From: Geodermatophilus obscurus DSM 43160
GTDB lineage: Bacteria; Actinomycetota; Actinomycetes; Mycobacteriales; Geodermatophilaceae
Reading direction: 5' to 3'
NCBI RefSeq assembly: GCF_000025345.1
Contig: NC_013757.1
Coordinates: 620,001-684,000 of the forward strand
Length of the DNA stretch: 64,000 bases
Positions 52,529 to 62,558 of this stretch are shown one piece after another. A model generated the notes under the pieces. That model searched no databases, was not told the origin of the DNA, and was given only the letters and a program-made list of their open reading frames with translations. The translations under genes were made by a program, and so were the position numbers. Position 1 is the stretch's first letter. Every line of letters starts with the position of its first letter.

Positions 52529-53280
52529 TCAGGCGGGACCGCGGGACAGCGCGCCGCCGTCGAGCACCAGGGTCTGGCCGGTGACCCAGCCCGCGCCGTC
52601 ACCGAGCAGGTAGGCCGCGGCCTCGCCGACGTCCTCGGGCTCGCCGAGCCGGCCCACCGGGTACTGAGCCGCCGCCTCGGCCTCCCGGCCCTCGTAGAGC
52701 GCCCCGGCGAAGCGGGTCCTGACCACCGCGGGCGCGACCGCGTTGACCCGCACCCTGGGTCCGAGCTCCACCGCGAGCTGGGTGACCAGGTTGACCAGGG
52801 CCGCCTTGCTCACCCCGTAGCCGCCGATCATCGGCGAGGCCTTGAGCCCGGCCACCGAGGCGACGACCAGCACCGAGCCGCCGTGCTCGGCCATCCACGC
52901 CCGCACGCCTCCTGCACCAGGCCCAGCGTGCCGACGACGTTGGTGTCGAGGATCTTGCGGAAGCCGTCCAGGGGGAGGTCGACCAGCGGGCCGTAGACCG
53001 GGTTGATGCCGACGTTGCCCACCAGCACCTCCAGGCTGCCGAAGGTGTCGACGGCGGTGCGCACGGCCTCGGCCCGGTGCTCGGCGTCCCCCGCGTTGCC
53101 GGGGACGCCCACGGCCACCCCCGGGCCACCCAGTGCGGTCACCGCCTCGGCCAGCGCGTCCGGCTTGCGCCCGGTCACGACGACCCGCGCGCCCCGCGCG
53201 ACCAGGCTCCGCGCGATCGCCAGGCCGATGCCCCGGCTCGCGCCGGTGACCAGCGCCGTCCGTCCCTCGAGCGTGCCCAC
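52529..53280 (-). pseudogene. Short-chain dehydrogenase/reductase, frameshifted
   Basis: From GTG 53280 the first part is a normal SDR N-terminus: the cofactor motif TALVTGASRGIGLAIARSL, and the NVGINPVYGPLVDLPLDGF region. After VQEAC at about 52910 the frame is lost. The second part (VRAWMAEHGGSVLVVASVAG, the catalytic YGVSK in GGYGVSKAALVNLV, and VNAVAPAVVRTRFAG) follows in another frame to the stop at 52529. One missing G in the GCG-GTG junction would restore it. The rest of the sequence, including the catalytic Ser, Tyr and Lys, looks functional, so a sequence error is a real alternative to a pseudogene. Confidence 0.85.
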
Positions 53281-53543
53281 CGGTGTCCTCCCGCCGTGCG
53301 TCCGCGTTGCCGTCGGACACCGTAGGTGGCTCGGGAGGTGACCCACACCACAGGGGGGAGACGTTGCAGAGGTCCCGAACCGGTCACACACTCGCCTTCG
53401 ACGCGACACCCGCGTGACACACCTGGTCGCAGCGGGGCACGCGTCAGCACCACCGCAGGACCGCAACACCCGACGGGCTCCAACGGCGGAGTCCGCGACC
53501 ACGAGTCCGGTACCCGCGAGGGACTGGAACGAGAGGTGCACCG

Positions 53544-54503
53544 ATGCCTGCTGCTCGCAGGACGCTCCGCGCTGCCGGTCTGACCCCGGCGGACACCGCT
53601 CCCGCCCGCCTCCGCGTCGGCATCGTCGGCGCCGGGCGCGTCGGCGCCGTCCTCGGCGCCGCCCTCACCGCCGCCGGCCACGACGTGGTCGCCGCCGCCG
53701 GCCTCTCCACCGCCTCCGCCGAACGCGCCGCCCGGCTGCTGCCGGGCGTGCCGCTGCTGCCCACCGACGAGGTCGTGGCCGCCGCCGACCTCGTGGTGCT
53801 CGCCGTCCCCGACGACAGCTTGGCGGGCCTGGTCTCCGGGCTGGCCGAGACCGGCGTCTGGCGGGCCGGCCAGCTGGCCTTCCACACCTCCGGGGCGCAC
53901 GGCCTGGCCGTCCTGGCCCCCGCCGCGCGGGCCGGCGTGCTGCCGCTGGCGCTGCACCCGGCCATGACCTTCACCGGAGCCCCCGAGGACGCCGACCGCC
54001 TCGCCGGTGCCCCCTTCGGCGTCACCAGCGCGCCGGAGCACCGTCCGGTGGCCGAGGCCCTGGTCCTGGAGATGGGCGGCGAGCCCTTCTTCGTCGCCGA
54101 GGCCGACCGCGGGCTCTACCACGCGGCCCTCGTCACCGGCGCCAACCACCTGGTCACGCTGGTCGCCGAGGCCGCGGACCTGCTGCGCACCGCGGGCGTC
54201 GCCGAGCCGGGCCGGGTGCTCGCCCCGCTGCTCACGGCCGCCCTCGACAACGGCCTGCGCCGCGGCGACCGCGGGCTCACCGGCCCGGTCAGCCGCGGGG
54301 ACGTCGGCACCGTGCGGCAGCACCTGGACACCCTCACCGAGCGGGCGCCGGACTCGGTCGCGGCCTACGTCGCGCTCGCCCAGCGCACCACGGAACGGGC
54401 GCTGGCGACCGGCCGGCTCAAGCGGCACGAGGGCGCCCCGCTCGTCGAGCTGCTCGACGGCCACGTCCCGGGTTCCCTCGCGAGCGAGCGAGCGGAGGGC
54501 TGA
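53544..54503 (+). CDS. Rossmann-like/DUF2520 oxidoreductase-like protein (Rv3603c-type)
   Basis: 319 residues. The N-terminal Rossmann domain starts [20 protein letters not shown] (about residues 24-43), then [14 protein letters not shown] and FHTSGAHG. The DUF2520 C-terminal helical domain follows ([39 protein letters not shown]). Related proteins resemble ketopantoate reductase and lie before panC in actinobacteria, so a role in pantothenate synthesis has been suggested, not proven. The ATG has GAGAGGTG upstream. It ends 28 nt before panC; its last codons are near a GCGAGCGAGCGAGC repeat. Confidence 0.88.
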   Translation: MPAARRTLRAAGLTPADTAPARLRVGIVGAGRVGAVLGAALTAAGHDVVAAAGLSTASAERAARLLPGVPLLPTDEVVAAADLVVLAVPDDSLAGLVSGLAETGVWRAGQLAFHTSGAHGLAVLAPAARAGVLPLALHPAMTFTGAPEDADRLAGAPFGVTSAPEHRPVAEALVLEMGGEPFFVAEADRGLYHAALVTGANHLVTLVAEAADLLRTAGVAEPGRVLAPLLTAALDNGLRRGDRGLTGPVSRGDVGTVRQHLDTLTERAPDSVAAYVALAQRTTERALATGRLKRHEGAPLVELLDGHVPGSLASERAEG

Positions 54504-54531
54504 ACGTGGCCGTCCCGCCGGCGGGCTCCCG

Positions 54532-55434
54532 GTGAGCGCGGCGGCGTCCACCCGTCCCACCGCGGTGTCGTCCGCCCGCCCCACCGCCCCGGCGGGCCCA
54601 GCGGTGGCCGAGACCGTCGCCGAGCTGCGCGTCCTCGTCGCCGAGCTGCCCGGCCCCGTCGCGCTGGTGCCCACGATGGGCGCCCTGCACGAGGGGCACC
54701 GCGCCCTCGTCCGCGCCGCGCGGCAGCGGGCCGGCAGCGTCGTCGTCTCGGTCTTCGTCAACCCGACCCAGTTCGGCCCCGGCGAGGACTTCGACCGCTA
54801 CCCGCGCACCTGGGACGCCGACCTCGCCGCGCTGGCCGAGGAGGGCGCCGACGTCGTCCTCCACCCGCCGGTGGAGGAGGTCTACCCACCCGGCGCGGTG
54901 GGTGTGACCGTCCACCCCGGCCCGCTGGGCGACGTGCTCGAGGGCGCCGTCCGCCCCGGTCACTTCGCCGGCGTGCTGACCGTCGTCGCCAAGCTGTTCG
55001 GCCTGGTCCGCCCGGACCTGGCCGTCTTCGGCGAGAAGGACTACCAGCAGCTCACGCTCATCCGGGCGATGGCCCGCGAGCTGGCGCTCGGCGTCGAGGT
55101 CGTCGGCGTGCCCACCGTCCGGGAGGACGACGGCATGGCGCTGTCCTCCCGCAACCGCTACCTCTCGCCGGAGCAGCGGGCCACCGCCGCCACCCTCTCG
55201 CGCGCGCTGCGCGCCGGGGCGGCCGCCGGCCCGCACGGCGCGGACGCCGTCCTCGCCGCGGCCGCCGCCGTCCTCGCCGAGGCGCCCGACCTGCTGCAGG
55301 ACTACCTGGAGCTGACCGATCCGGACCTCGGGCCACCGCCGGCCGCCGGCCCGGCCCGGCTGCTCGTCGCCGCCCGCGCCGGGAGCACCCGACTCATCGA
55401 CAACACCGACGTCCAGCTGGGAGACCCGCGATGA
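54532..55434 (+). CDS. panC: Pantothenate synthetase (pantoate-beta-alanine ligase)
   Basis: 300 residues. It joins pantoate and beta-alanine with ATP. The ATP-site motif [10 protein letters not shown] is at residues 47-56, [20 protein letters not shown] binds pantoate, and FGEKDYQQL and [10 protein letters not shown] are the other signatures. GTG 54532 adds about 25 alanine/proline-rich residues before the conserved part, common in actinobacteria. It overlaps panD by 4 nt and so feeds the same pathway: PanD makes its beta-alanine. Confidence 0.96.
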   Translation: MSAAASTRPTAVSSARPTAPAGPAVAETVAELRVLVAELPGPVALVPTMGALHEGHRALVRAARQRAGSVVVSVFVNPTQFGPGEDFDRYPRTWDADLAALAEEGADVVLHPPVEEVYPPGAVGVTVHPGPLGDVLEGAVRPGHFAGVLTVVAKLFGLVRPDLAVFGEKDYQQLTLIRAMARELALGVEVVGVPTVREDDGMALSSRNRYLSPEQRATAATLSRALRAGAAAGPHGADAVLAAAAAVLAEAPDLLQDYLELTDPDLGPPPAAGPARLLVAARAGSTRLIDNTDVQLGDPR

Positions 55435-55856
55435 TGCGCACGATGCTCAAGTCGAAGATCCACCGTGCGACGGTCACCCAGGCCGACCTGCACTACGTGG
55501 GCTCGGTGACCATCGACGAGGACCTCCTCGACGCCGCCGACCTCATCCCCGGCGAGCAGGTCGCGATCGTCGACGTCACCAACGGCGCGCGGCTGGAGAC
55601 CTACGTGATCCCCGGCGAGCGGGGCAGCGGCGTCATCGGCATCAACGGCGCCGCCGCGCACCTGGTGCACCCCGGCGACCTGGTCATCCTGATCAGCTAC
55701 GGCCTGATGGACGAGACCGAGGCGAAGTCCTCCGTCCCGAGGGTCGTGCACGTCGACGCCGCCAACCGCGTCGTCGAGCTCGGCGGCGACCCCTCGGCGC
55801 CCGTTCCCGGTGCTCCGGACCAGGAGCGCAGCGACCTGGGCGTGCCCGTCCGGTGA
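55431..55856 (+). CDS. panD: Aspartate 1-decarboxylase
   Basis: 141 residues. It makes beta-alanine from aspartate with a pyruvoyl cofactor formed by self-cleavage at Gly24-Ser25 ([20 protein letters not shown]). [35 protein letters not shown] and [11 protein letters not shown] match the family. Two consecutive ATG codons open the gene; the second may be used. It overlaps panC and nadB by 4 nt on either side. Confidence 0.97.
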   Translation: MMRTMLKSKIHRATVTQADLHYVGSVTIDEDLLDAADLIPGEQVAIVDVTNGARLETYVIPGERGSGVIGINGAAAHLVHPGDLVILISYGLMDETEAKSSVPRVVHVDAANRVVELGGDPSAPVPGAPDQERSDLGVPVR

Positions 55857-57529
55857 GCACGCTGGCGGCCGGGCGCGTCACCGGGCTGCCGGTGCGGCTG
55901 ACCGCGCCGGCGCCCGGCTGGGAGCTCGTGGCCGACGTCTGCGTCGTCGGCTCCGGCATCGCCGGGCTGTGCGTCGCGCTGCACGCCCGGGCGGCCGGGC
56001 TGTCGGTCGCCGTCGTCACCAAGGTCCGGGTGGACGACGGGTCGACCCGCTGGGCGCAGGGCGGCATCGCCGCCGTGCTCGACCCCGCCGACAGCCCTGC
56101 GGCGCACGCCCGCGACACCGAGGTCGCCGGGGTGGGGCTGTGCGAGCCCGCGGCGGTCTCCGTGCTCGTGCACGAGGGCCCCGAGCGGCTGCGCCAGCTG
56201 ATCGGCTGGGGCGCCGCCTTCGACCGCAACCCCGCCGGCACGCTGCTGCTCACCCGCGAGGGCGGGCACTCCGCCGACCGGATCGTGCACGCCGGCGGCG
56301 ACGCCACGGGCTCGGAGGTGCAGCGCGCGCTGCAGGACGCCGTCCGGGCCGACCCCGGGGTCACGCTCGTCGAGCACGCGATGGTGCTCGACCTGCTCAC
56401 CGACGCCGCCGGCCGCGCCGCCGGGGTCACCCTGCACGTGCTGGGCGAGGGCAGCGCCGACGGCGTCGGCGCGGTACGCGCCCGAGCGGTCGTGCTCGCC
56501 ACCGGCGGCATGGGGCAGGTCTACGCCGCGACCACCAACCCGCCGGTCTCCACCGGGGACGGCGTGGCCCTCGGGCTGCGCGCCGGAGCCGTCGCCACCG
56601 ACCTCGAGTTCGTGCAGTTCCACCCGACCTCGCTCTACCGAGGCCCGGGTGCGCGCGGCCAGCAGCCGCTGGTCAGCGAGGCACTGCGCGGCGAGGGCGC
56701 GGTGCTGCGCGACGGGTCAGGGGAGCGGTTCATGGTCGGCGTCCACCCGCTGGCCGAGCTGGCCCCCCGCGACGTCGTCGCCAAGGCCGTCACCCGGGTC
56801 CAGCTGCGCGACGGCGTCGACCACGTGGAGCTCGACGCGCGCGGCGTCCCCGACCTCGCCCGGCGGTTCCCGACGATCGTGGCGAGCTGCCGCGCGGCCG
56901 GCATCGACCCGGTCACCGAGCTGATCCCGGTCACCCCGGCGGCTCACTACGCCTCGGGTGGCCTGGTCACCGACCTGGCCGGGCGGACGACGGTGCCCGG
57001 CCTCTACGCCTGCGGGGAGGTGGCCTGCACCGGCGTGCACGGGGCCAACCGGCTGGCGTCGAACTCGCTGCTCGAAGGGCTGGTCTTCGCCGCGCGCATC
57101 GGCGCGGAGCTGGCCGAGCGGCTGCCGCCGTCGTCGCCCCTCGGGCCGCAGGACACCGCGCCGTCCGGGCTGCTCGGCCCCGAGGGCCGCCGTGCGGTCA
57201 CCGAGACGATGTCGGCCCGCGTCGGCGCGCTGCGCGGCGGGGCGGGGCTGGCCGAGGCGACCGGCCGGCTGGCCGCCCTGGCCGCCGGGCTGGACACGGA
57301 CGCAGCCCCCGGCGTGGCCGGCTGGGAGGCCACCGACCTGCTCACGGTCGCCACTGCGCTCGCCACCGCGGCCGCGGCCCGGGAGGAGACCCGCGGCTGC
57401 CACTGGCGCGAGGACCACCCCGGGACCGAGGAGGACTGGCAGGTGCACCTGGACGTGCGGCTCGGCGAGGAGGGCTCCCTGCAGGTGACCCGCCGCCCGG
57501 TGGGGACGCCGGTGGTGCAGCCGTGGTGA
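55853..57529 (+). CDS. nadB: L-aspartate oxidase
   Basis: 558 residues. FAD enzyme that oxidises aspartate to iminoaspartate for NAD synthesis. The FAD motif GSGIAGL is at residues 33-39, [20 protein letters not shown] follows, and [11 protein letters not shown] and [20 protein letters not shown] are active-site signatures. The C-terminal helical part is present, with [20 protein letters not shown]. It needs a quinolinate synthase (NadA), not found in this window. Its start overlaps panD and its end overlaps nadC by 4 nt. Confidence 0.96.
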   Translation: MSTLAAGRVTGLPVRLTAPAPGWELVADVCVVGSGIAGLCVALHARAAGLSVAVVTKVRVDDGSTRWAQGGIAAVLDPADSPAAHARDTEVAGVGLCEPAAVSVLVHEGPERLRQLIGWGAAFDRNPAGTLLLTREGGHSADRIVHAGGDATGSEVQRALQDAVRADPGVTLVEHAMVLDLLTDAAGRAAGVTLHVLGEGSADGVGAVRARAVVLATGGMGQVYAATTNPPVSTGDGVALGLRAGAVATDLEFVQFHPTSLYRGPGARGQQPLVSEALRGEGAVLRDGSGERFMVGVHPLAELAPRDVVAKAVTRVQLRDGVDHVELDARGVPDLARRFPTIVASCRAAGIDPVTELIPVTPAAHYASGGLVTDLAGRTTVPGLYACGEVACTGVHGANRLASNSLLEGLVFAARIGAELAERLPPSSPLGPQDTAPSGLLGPEGRRAVTETMSARVGALRGGAGLAEATGRLAALAAGLDTDAAPGVAGWEATDLLTVATALATAAAAREETRGCHWREDHPGTEEDWQVHLDVRLGEEGSLQVTRRPVGTPVVQPW

Positions 57530-58440
57530 CCGCGGCCACCGACCCCCGTGACCTGACGGGGACCGGGTTGTCGGAGCAGTGGGTGGCCGAGCTGGTCGAG
57601 CGCACCCTGGTCGAGGACCTCACCGGCGGCGCACCCCTGCCCAGCGCCCCGGACCTGGCCGTCGCGCACGACGTCACCAGCGCCGCCACCGTGCCGGCCG
57701 CGCAGCTGGGCACCGCGGACCTCGTGGCCCGCGCCGACGGCGTCGTCGCCGGCCTGCCGGTGGCCGCGCGCGTCTTCACCCGGCTCGCCCCCGGCGCCAC
57801 GCTCACCGCGGGCGCCGCCGACGGGGACCGGGTGGTCCGGGGCGACGTGCTGCTGACCGTCCGCGGGCCGGTGCGCGCGCTGCTGGCCGCCGAGCGCAGC
57901 GCGCTGAACATCGCCGGCCGGGCCAGCGGCATCGCCACGCTCACCCGCCGGTGGGTCGACGCGGTCGAGGGCACCGGCGCCGTCGTCCTCGACACCCGCA
58001 AGACCACGCCCGGCCTGCGGCCGCTGGAGAAGTACGCCGTCCGCTGCGGTGGCGGGTCGAACAAGCGCATGGGGCTCTACGACGTCGCCATGGTCAAGGA
58101 CAACCACGTCGCCGCCGCGGGCTCGGTGGCCGCGGCCGTCGCCGCCGTGCGTGAGCGGGCCCCGCGGGTGGTGGTGCAGGTGGAGGTCGACGTACCCGCG
58201 CAGGCGGTCGAGGCGGTCGAGGCCGGCGCGGACTTCCTGCTGTGCGACAACATGCCGCCGGAGGTCCTGCGCGAGGTCGTCGCCCTGGTGGGCGGGCGGG
58301 CCGAGCTCGAGGCCACCGGCGGGCTGACCCTCGAGGTGGCCCGGGCGGTGGCCGAGACCGGTGTCGACTACCTGTCGGTCGGCGGGCTCACCCACTCCGC
58401 GCCGATCCTCGACCTCGCGCTCGACCTGCGGGCGGGCTGA
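57526..58440 (+). CDS. nadC: Nicotinate-nucleotide pyrophosphorylase (carboxylating)
   Basis: 304 residues. It converts quinolinate and PRPP to nicotinate mononucleotide. [72 protein letters not shown] and [19 protein letters not shown] are typical. Two in-frame GTG codons (57523 and 57526) open the gene; the second gives the common 4-nt overlap with nadB. It is separated from coaX by 3 nt. Confidence 0.96.
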   Translation: MTAATDPRDLTGTGLSEQWVAELVERTLVEDLTGGAPLPSAPDLAVAHDVTSAATVPAAQLGTADLVARADGVVAGLPVAARVFTRLAPGATLTAGAADGDRVVRGDVLLTVRGPVRALLAAERSALNIAGRASGIATLTRRWVDAVEGTGAVVLDTRKTTPGLRPLEKYAVRCGGGSNKRMGLYDVAMVKDNHVAAAGSVAAAVAAVRERAPRVVVQVEVDVPAQAVEAVEAGADFLLCDNMPPEVLREVVALVGGRAELEATGGLTLEVARAVAETGVDYLSVGGLTHSAPILDLALDLRAG

Positions 58441-58443
58441 CCG

Positions 58444-59265
58444 GTGCTGCTCACCGTCGACGTCGGCAACAGCCAGACCGTCCTGGCCACCTTCGACGGT
58501 CCGCGCCGGGTTGGTTGCTGGCGGGTGACCACCGCGCCGCGGGCCACCAGCGACGAGCTGCGCATGCTCTGGCGCGGGCTGCTGCGCGACACCGAGGTGA
58601 CCGGGGTGTCGGCCTGCTCGACGGTGCCCGCGCTGCTCCCGGCGCTGCGCGCGCTGCTGGACTCCCTGGAGGTGCCGGTCGTCCTCATCGGACCGGGCGT
58701 GCGGACCGGCGTCCCGCTGCACGTGGACAACCCGCGCGAGGTCGGTGCCGACCGCGTCGTCACCGCGCTGGCCGCCCACGAGCTGTACGGACGCCGTCCC
58801 GACGGCGGCGGGCGTCCGGTCGTCGTCGTCGACTTCGGCACCTCCACCAACGTCGACGCCGTGGGCCCCGACGGACAGTTCCTCGGCGGCGCGCTGGCCC
58901 CCGGCGTCGAGGTCAGCCTGGAGGCGCTGGCCGCCCGCGCGGCGCAGCTGCGCTCGGTGGAGCTGACCGTGCCGCCGCAGGCGATCGGCAAGAACACCGT
59001 CGCGGCGCTGCAGTCGGGCCTGGTGCTGGGCTTCGCCGGCTTGGTCGACGGGCTGGTGGCCCGGATCGCCGCCGAGCTGGTCGCGCAGTTCGGCGCCGCG
59101 CCGGTCGTCGTCGCCACCGGTGGGCTGGCGCCCCTGGTGGCCGACAGCTGCCGCTCGATCGGCGAGCGGGAGCCCGACCTCACCGTGCACGGGCTGCGGC
59201 TGGCGTTCGAGCGGCACGAGGCCGGCCTCCGTTCCCCGCCCACCCGGAGATCGGCCTCCCCGTAG
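58444..59265 (+). CDS. coaX: Type III pantothenate kinase
   Basis: 273 residues. First step of coenzyme A synthesis from pantothenate, the product of PanC. The phosphate motif DVGNSQTV is at residues 6-13; [40 protein letters not shown] and [20 protein letters not shown] are family segments. GTG 58444 directly gives the conserved LLTVDVGN. The last 12 residues are variable and overlap a probable promoter for lysS. Confidence 0.95.
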   Translation: MLLTVDVGNSQTVLATFDGPRRVGCWRVTTAPRATSDELRMLWRGLLRDTEVTGVSACSTVPALLPALRALLDSLEVPVVLIGPGVRTGVPLHVDNPREVGADRVVTALAAHELYGRRPDGGGRPVVVVDFGTSTNVDAVGPDGQFLGGALAPGVEVSLEALAARAAQLRSVELTVPPQAIGKNTVAALQSGLVLGFAGLVDGLVARIAAELVAQFGAAPVVVATGGLAPLVADSCRSIGEREPDLTVHGLRLAFERHEAGLRSPPTRRSASP

Positions 59266-59267
59266 GG
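59262..59267 (+). promoter_or_regulatory. Possible -10 element for leaderless transcription of lysS
   Basis: TAGGGT overlaps the coaX stop and ends 9 nt before the lysS GTG at 59277, with no Shine-Dalgarno sequence between. It fits the TANNNT pattern seen before other starts here. Confidence 0.4.
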
Positions 59268-59276
59268 TGGCGACCC

Positions 59277-60863
59277 GTGACCGAGGTACCACCGCCCGAC
59301 GACGGCCGTTCCCCCGCGGGCATCGCTGCGAGGAACGAGCGAGGAGCGGGACGGGGCGCGGAGTCGGGCACGGTCCTGCCGCCGGACGACGAACTCCCCG
59401 AACAGCTCCGGGTGCGCCGGGCGAAGCTGGACCGCATCCGCGAGGCCGGCGTCGACCCCTACCCGGTCGCCGTCGCCCGCACGACCACCCTGGCGGAGGT
59501 CCGGGCGGAGCACCCCGACCTCGAGCCGGACACCATGACCGGCGAGCGCGCCGGCGTCACCGGGCGGGTCATCTTCGTCCGCAACACCGGCAAGCTGTGC
59601 TTCGCGACGCTGCGCGAGGGCGACGCCGAGCTGCAGGTGATGCTCTCACTCGACCGGGTCGGCGAGGAGTCGCTGGCCGCGTGGAAGGCCGACGTCGACC
59701 TCGGCGACCACGTGTTCGTCGAGGGCGAGGTCGGCACGTCGCGGCGCGGCGAGCTCTCGGTCTTCGCCGACTCCTGGCAGCTGACCGCCAAGGCGCTGCG
59801 GCCGCTGCCGGTGGCGCACAAGCCGATGAGCGAGGAACTGCGCGTCCGCCGTCGGTACGTCGACCTCATCGTCCGGGACGAGGCGCGCCGGACCGTCCGT
59901 CAGCGCGCCACGGTGATGGCGACGCTGCGACGGGAACTGGCCACGCGCGGCTATCTCGAGGTCGAGACGCCCATGTTGCAGACCGTGCACGGGGGCGCCG
60001 CCGCGCGGCCGTTCCGCACGCACATGAACGCATTCGACCTCGACCTGTACCTGCGCATCGCACCGGAGCTGTTCCTCAAGCGGTGCATCGTCGGCGGGCT
60101 GGAACGCGTCTTCGAGATCAACCGCAACTTCCGCAACGAGGGGGTGGACAGCACCCACTCGCCGGAGTTCGCGATGCTCGAGGCCTACCAGGCCTACGCC
60201 GACTACCAGGCGATGGCGACACTCACCCGCGAACTGACCCAGGAGTGCTGCGGGGCGTTGTTCGGCGACCACGTCGCGCGACACAACGACGGCACCGAGA
60301 TCGACCTGTCGGGGGAGTGGCGGCAGGTGCCGCTCTACACGCTGGTCTCCGACGCCGTCGGCGAGGAGGTCACCCCCGGGACGCCGCTGGAGACGCTACG
60401 CGCCCTCGCCGCGCGCCACGACGTCGGCGTCGACCCGGCGTGGATCCCGGGCAAGGTCGTCGAGGAGCTGTTCGAGGCGCTGGTCCAGGACTCGCTGCAG
60501 GAGCCGACCTTCGTCGTTGACTACCCCCTGGACACCTCCCCGCTGACCCGTGCACACCGGTCGCAGCCGGGCCTGGCCGAGAAGTGGGACCTCTACATCG
60601 CCGGGGTGGAGCGCGCGACGGCGTACTCCGAGCTGGTCGACCCGGTGGCGCAGCGTGAGCGCCTGGTCGCGCAGGCCGTACTGGCCGCCGAGGGGGACCC
60701 CGAGGCGATGGCGTTCGACGAGGACTTCCTGGAGGCGCTGGAGTACGGCATGCCGCCGACCGGTGGCATGGGGATGGGCATGGACCGGTTGATGATGACG
60801 CTCACCGGATTGGGCATCCGGGAGACCATCCTCTTTCCGTTGGTGCGGCCGCTCTCCTCCTGA
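59277..60863 (+). CDS. lysS: Lysyl-tRNA synthetase, class II
   Basis: 528 residues. The anticodon-binding OB domain ([20 protein letters not shown]) and the class II catalytic core are clear: motif 1 region [20 protein letters not shown], motif 2 [20 protein letters not shown], and motif 3 [20 protein letters not shown]. The N-terminal extension of about 40 residues is low complexity ([20 protein letters not shown]) and contains repeat-like DNA; translation may start further in. It is followed by lsr2 after about 150 nt. Confidence 0.96.
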   Translation: MTEVPPPDDGRSPAGIAARNERGAGRGAESGTVLPPDDELPEQLRVRRAKLDRIREAGVDPYPVAVARTTTLAEVRAEHPDLEPDTMTGERAGVTGRVIFVRNTGKLCFATLREGDAELQVMLSLDRVGEESLAAWKADVDLGDHVFVEGEVGTSRRGELSVFADSWQLTAKALRPLPVAHKPMSEELRVRRRYVDLIVRDEARRTVRQRATVMATLRRELATRGYLEVETPMLQTVHGGAAARPFRTHMNAFDLDLYLRIAPELFLKRCIVGGLERVFEINRNFRNEGVDSTHSPEFAMLEAYQAYADYQAMATLTRELTQECCGALFGDHVARHNDGTEIDLSGEWRQVPLYTLVSDAVGEEVTPGTPLETLRALAARHDVGVDPAWIPGKVVEELFEALVQDSLQEPTFVVDYPLDTSPLTRAHRSQPGLAEKWDLYIAGVERATAYSELVDPVAQRERLVAQAVLAAEGDPEAMAFDEDFLEALEYGMPPTGGMGMGMDRLMMTLTGLGIRETILFPLVRPLSS

Positions 60864-60903
60864 TCCGGGCAGCGCCCTCTCTCACTCCATTGTGCGGGGG
60901 ATG

Positions 60904-60933
60904 TGTTTCTCCGTGCCGTGAATGGTCTATGGT
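60904..60933 (+). promoter_or_regulatory. Possible lsr2 promoter in a locally AT-richer spacer
   Basis: TGTTTC (60904-60909) and TATGGT (60928-60933) are 18 nt apart, 80 nt upstream of the lsr2 ATG. The surrounding 60885-60955 is the most AT-rich stretch of the window, which fits a promoter that Lsr2 itself could bind. Confidence 0.35.
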
Positions 60934-61013
60934 CCTGTCCGACAGATAAAAGGGCTGCGAGCTCGGGGGCGGAGGTCCCCCGTTCTGCGGAGCGGTGCAG
61001 GAGTGGAGAGCTA

Positions 61014-61367
61014 ATGGCGCGCAAGGTGCAGGTCATCCTCAGTGACGACCTCGACGAGAACGTGCCCGCGGACGAGACGGTGAGTTTCTCGCTCGACGGC
61101 ACGAACTACGAGATCGATCTGTCGGAGAAGAACGCGCAGGAGTTGCGAGACGCGTTCTCCCGTTATGTGCAGGCCGCGCGCAAGGTCGGTCGCGGCGGCG
61201 GCCGGGCCTCCGGCGGTGGCCGGTCGCGGGCCACCGGAGGCGGCGGCCGCATGGACCGCGAGCAGGCCGGCGCGATCCGCGACTGGGCGCGCAAGAACGG
61301 TCATGCGGTCAGCGACCGCGGGCGCATCCCGGCCAGCGTCGTCGAGGCCTACGAAGCCGCGCACTGA
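61014..61367 (+). CDS. lsr2: Nucleoid-associated protein Lsr2
   Basis: 117 residues. It bridges AT-rich DNA and silences acquired genes. The N-terminal dimerisation domain ([40 protein letters not shown]) is joined by a Gly/Arg/Ser linker (residues 58-79) to the DNA-binding domain [20 protein letters not shown] with the RGR AT-hook-like core at 102-104. GGAGTGGAGAG precedes the ATG. The order lysS-lsr2-clpC is conserved in actinobacteria. Confidence 0.97.
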   Translation: MARKVQVILSDDLDENVPADETVSFSLDGTNYEIDLSEKNAQELRDAFSRYVQAARKVGRGGGRASGGGRSRATGGGGRMDREQAGAIRDWARKNGHAVSDRGRIPASVVEAYEAAH

Positions 61368-61470
61368 AAGAGGACCCCGTTCCTCTCACCCTTCGCAAGC
61401 TCAGGGAGAGCCTCTGAACGGGGCCGCGCTACCCCTGGCACCACCGCTCGCACGCTCGCGGTGAGCCTCT
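61368..61470. repeat. GC-rich intergenic repeat (family B) after lsr2
   Basis: Contains GAGGACCCCGTTCCTCTCAC, CCTTCGCAAGCTCAGGGAG and GCTCGCACGCTCGCGGTGAGC with two (G)GACGGGG-like arms, resembling the copy at 5.9 kb. It is followed by a separate strong terminator. Confidence 0.55.
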
Positions 61471-61496
61471 GGACGGGGGCACAGCACAGCTGGTGA

Positions 61497-61529
61497 CGGC
61501 CCGGCACCCTCTCTGAGGGTGCCGGGCCG
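61497..61529 (+). terminator. Strong hairpin terminator downstream of lsr2
   Basis: CGGCCCGGCACCCT and AGGGTGCCGGGCCG form a perfect 14-bp stem around CTCTG. It lies 130 nt after lsr2 and before the STAS-like gene. Confidence 0.8.
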
Positions 61530-61633
61530 CCGTCGTCCGCACCGCGGTCACCTGCTCACGCCGCGTCACCGGCGGCCGGGGGCAGGGACTTTCGACCCTA
61601 GGGCGTTTCGGACTGATTCGTGACGGTTGCGCC

Positions 61634-61957
61634 ATGAGCCAGGACGCGGCCGAGACCACCGCTCCACGCGGCCCAGCGGCCGCCATCGGCCGAGGGGGTG
61701 TCGACCCGAGCCCCCAGGCCCCGAGCTTCACCGCCAGCCTCGACCAGCGCCAGGGCGTCATCCGGGCGCGGGGACACCTCGACGTCCTCTCCGCGGACCT
61801 GCTCTGCGGCAGCATCGTCGCGTTGCAGCGCCAGGGGCACCGGCAGGTGACCGTCCGCCTCCAGCCCCTGGCGACCGTCGACGACGACGCCAGGCAGCTG
61901 CTCGCAGGTCTCGCCGACGCGCTGGCCACCGACGGCGTGCGGCTGGTCGTCGAGTGA
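61634..61957 (+). CDS. STAS-domain-like protein
   Basis: 107 residues. After a disordered N-terminus of about 30 residues, SFTASLDQRQGVIRARGHLD, LCGSIVALQRQGHRQVTVRL and ATVDDDARQLLAGLADALAT follow the STAS pattern (beta strand, GxLD loop, helix). The phospho-acceptor Ser/Thr usual in anti-sigma-factor antagonists is not obvious; the position reads ATVDDDA. It may bind a kinase or sense a ligand. It is translationally coupled to the next small gene (GTGA). Confidence 0.65.
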   Translation: MSQDAAETTAPRGPAAAIGRGGVDPSPQAPSFTASLDQRQGVIRARGHLDVLSADLLCGSIVALQRQGHRQVTVRLQPLATVDDDARQLLAGLADALATDGVRLVVE

Positions 61958-62232
61958 GCACCGTGGAGGGGCCCTGGTCGACAGCGGGACGCCGTTCCGC
62001 CATCCCCGGTCAGGACCGGTGGACCGTCGGCGTGGACGCCGAGGCACCGCGCTCGCCCTGGGGCGGGCCGGCACCCAGCCGGCTGCACGCGGTCGGGGAC
62101 GCGGGGCTGGTCGCCGGCCGGGCCCTCTGCCTGGCGCCGGTCACCCTGCTCGACCCGGCCCTCTGGGTGTGGCCGGACGACGGCGACGAGGAGTGGCCGC
62201 TCTGCTGGGTCTGCCTCGCGCTCACCTGCTGA
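61954..62232 (+). CDS. Small cysteine-containing protein of unknown function
   Basis: 92 residues from a GTG overlapping the STAS-like gene. The sequence is rich in Trp and Pro (PWSTAGRRSAIPGQDRWTVG, LWVWPDDGDEEWPLCWVCLA) and ends CWVCLALTC, with CxxC and a final cysteine that could hold metal or form a disulfide. I recognise no family. Coupling to the STAS-like gene suggests joint function. Confidence 0.45.
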   Translation: MSTVEGPWSTAGRRSAIPGQDRWTVGVDAEAPRSPWGGPAPSRLHAVGDAGLVAGRALCLAPVTLLDPALWVWPDDGDEEWPLCWVCLALTC

Positions 62233-62558
62233 GCCGGGCCTGCCGGGAGCCGCTCCCGTCGGGACCCGCGAGGCGCCGTCCGCGGTGGGCGGGGACGGAC
62301 CGGACCACCGTCCTGGGCGGGGCGCGGCCATCAGTGGTGTGCCGTCCGCTGTGGGCGTAACAGGAGCGGAACACCCGTCCGGGACCATCGGTTGGACCGG
62401 GCAGCTCCTCTCCTCCGAAACGGGTCGTGCACCGACGGAGGGTCGGAGTCCGCGACTACAGTGGAAAGACCGGTGCCCCGCGCGCCGACGGACGTCGGGT
62501 GCTCCTCCCCACCAGGGGAGGGCAGCGCCGGACCAGCCGGTCAGAGGAGAAGCAGCAG
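62233..62558. other. clpC upstream region, 326 nt without a gene
   Basis: No protein-coding gene is supported. TACAGT at about 62457 may be a -10 for clpC, placing its start of transcription about 95 nt before the ATG. A ClgR-like palindrome lies further upstream and is listed separately. Confidence 0.4.
62343..62361. promoter_or_regulatory. Possible ClgR-type operator upstream of clpC
   Basis: CGCTGTGGGCG places CGC and GCG 5 nt apart, as in the ClgR box of clp promoters (CGCYNANRGCG), with one core mismatch (T for A) and a TAAC flank. ClgR activates clp genes in actinobacteria. It is about 200 nt from the ATG, so the match may be accidental. Confidence 0.25.
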
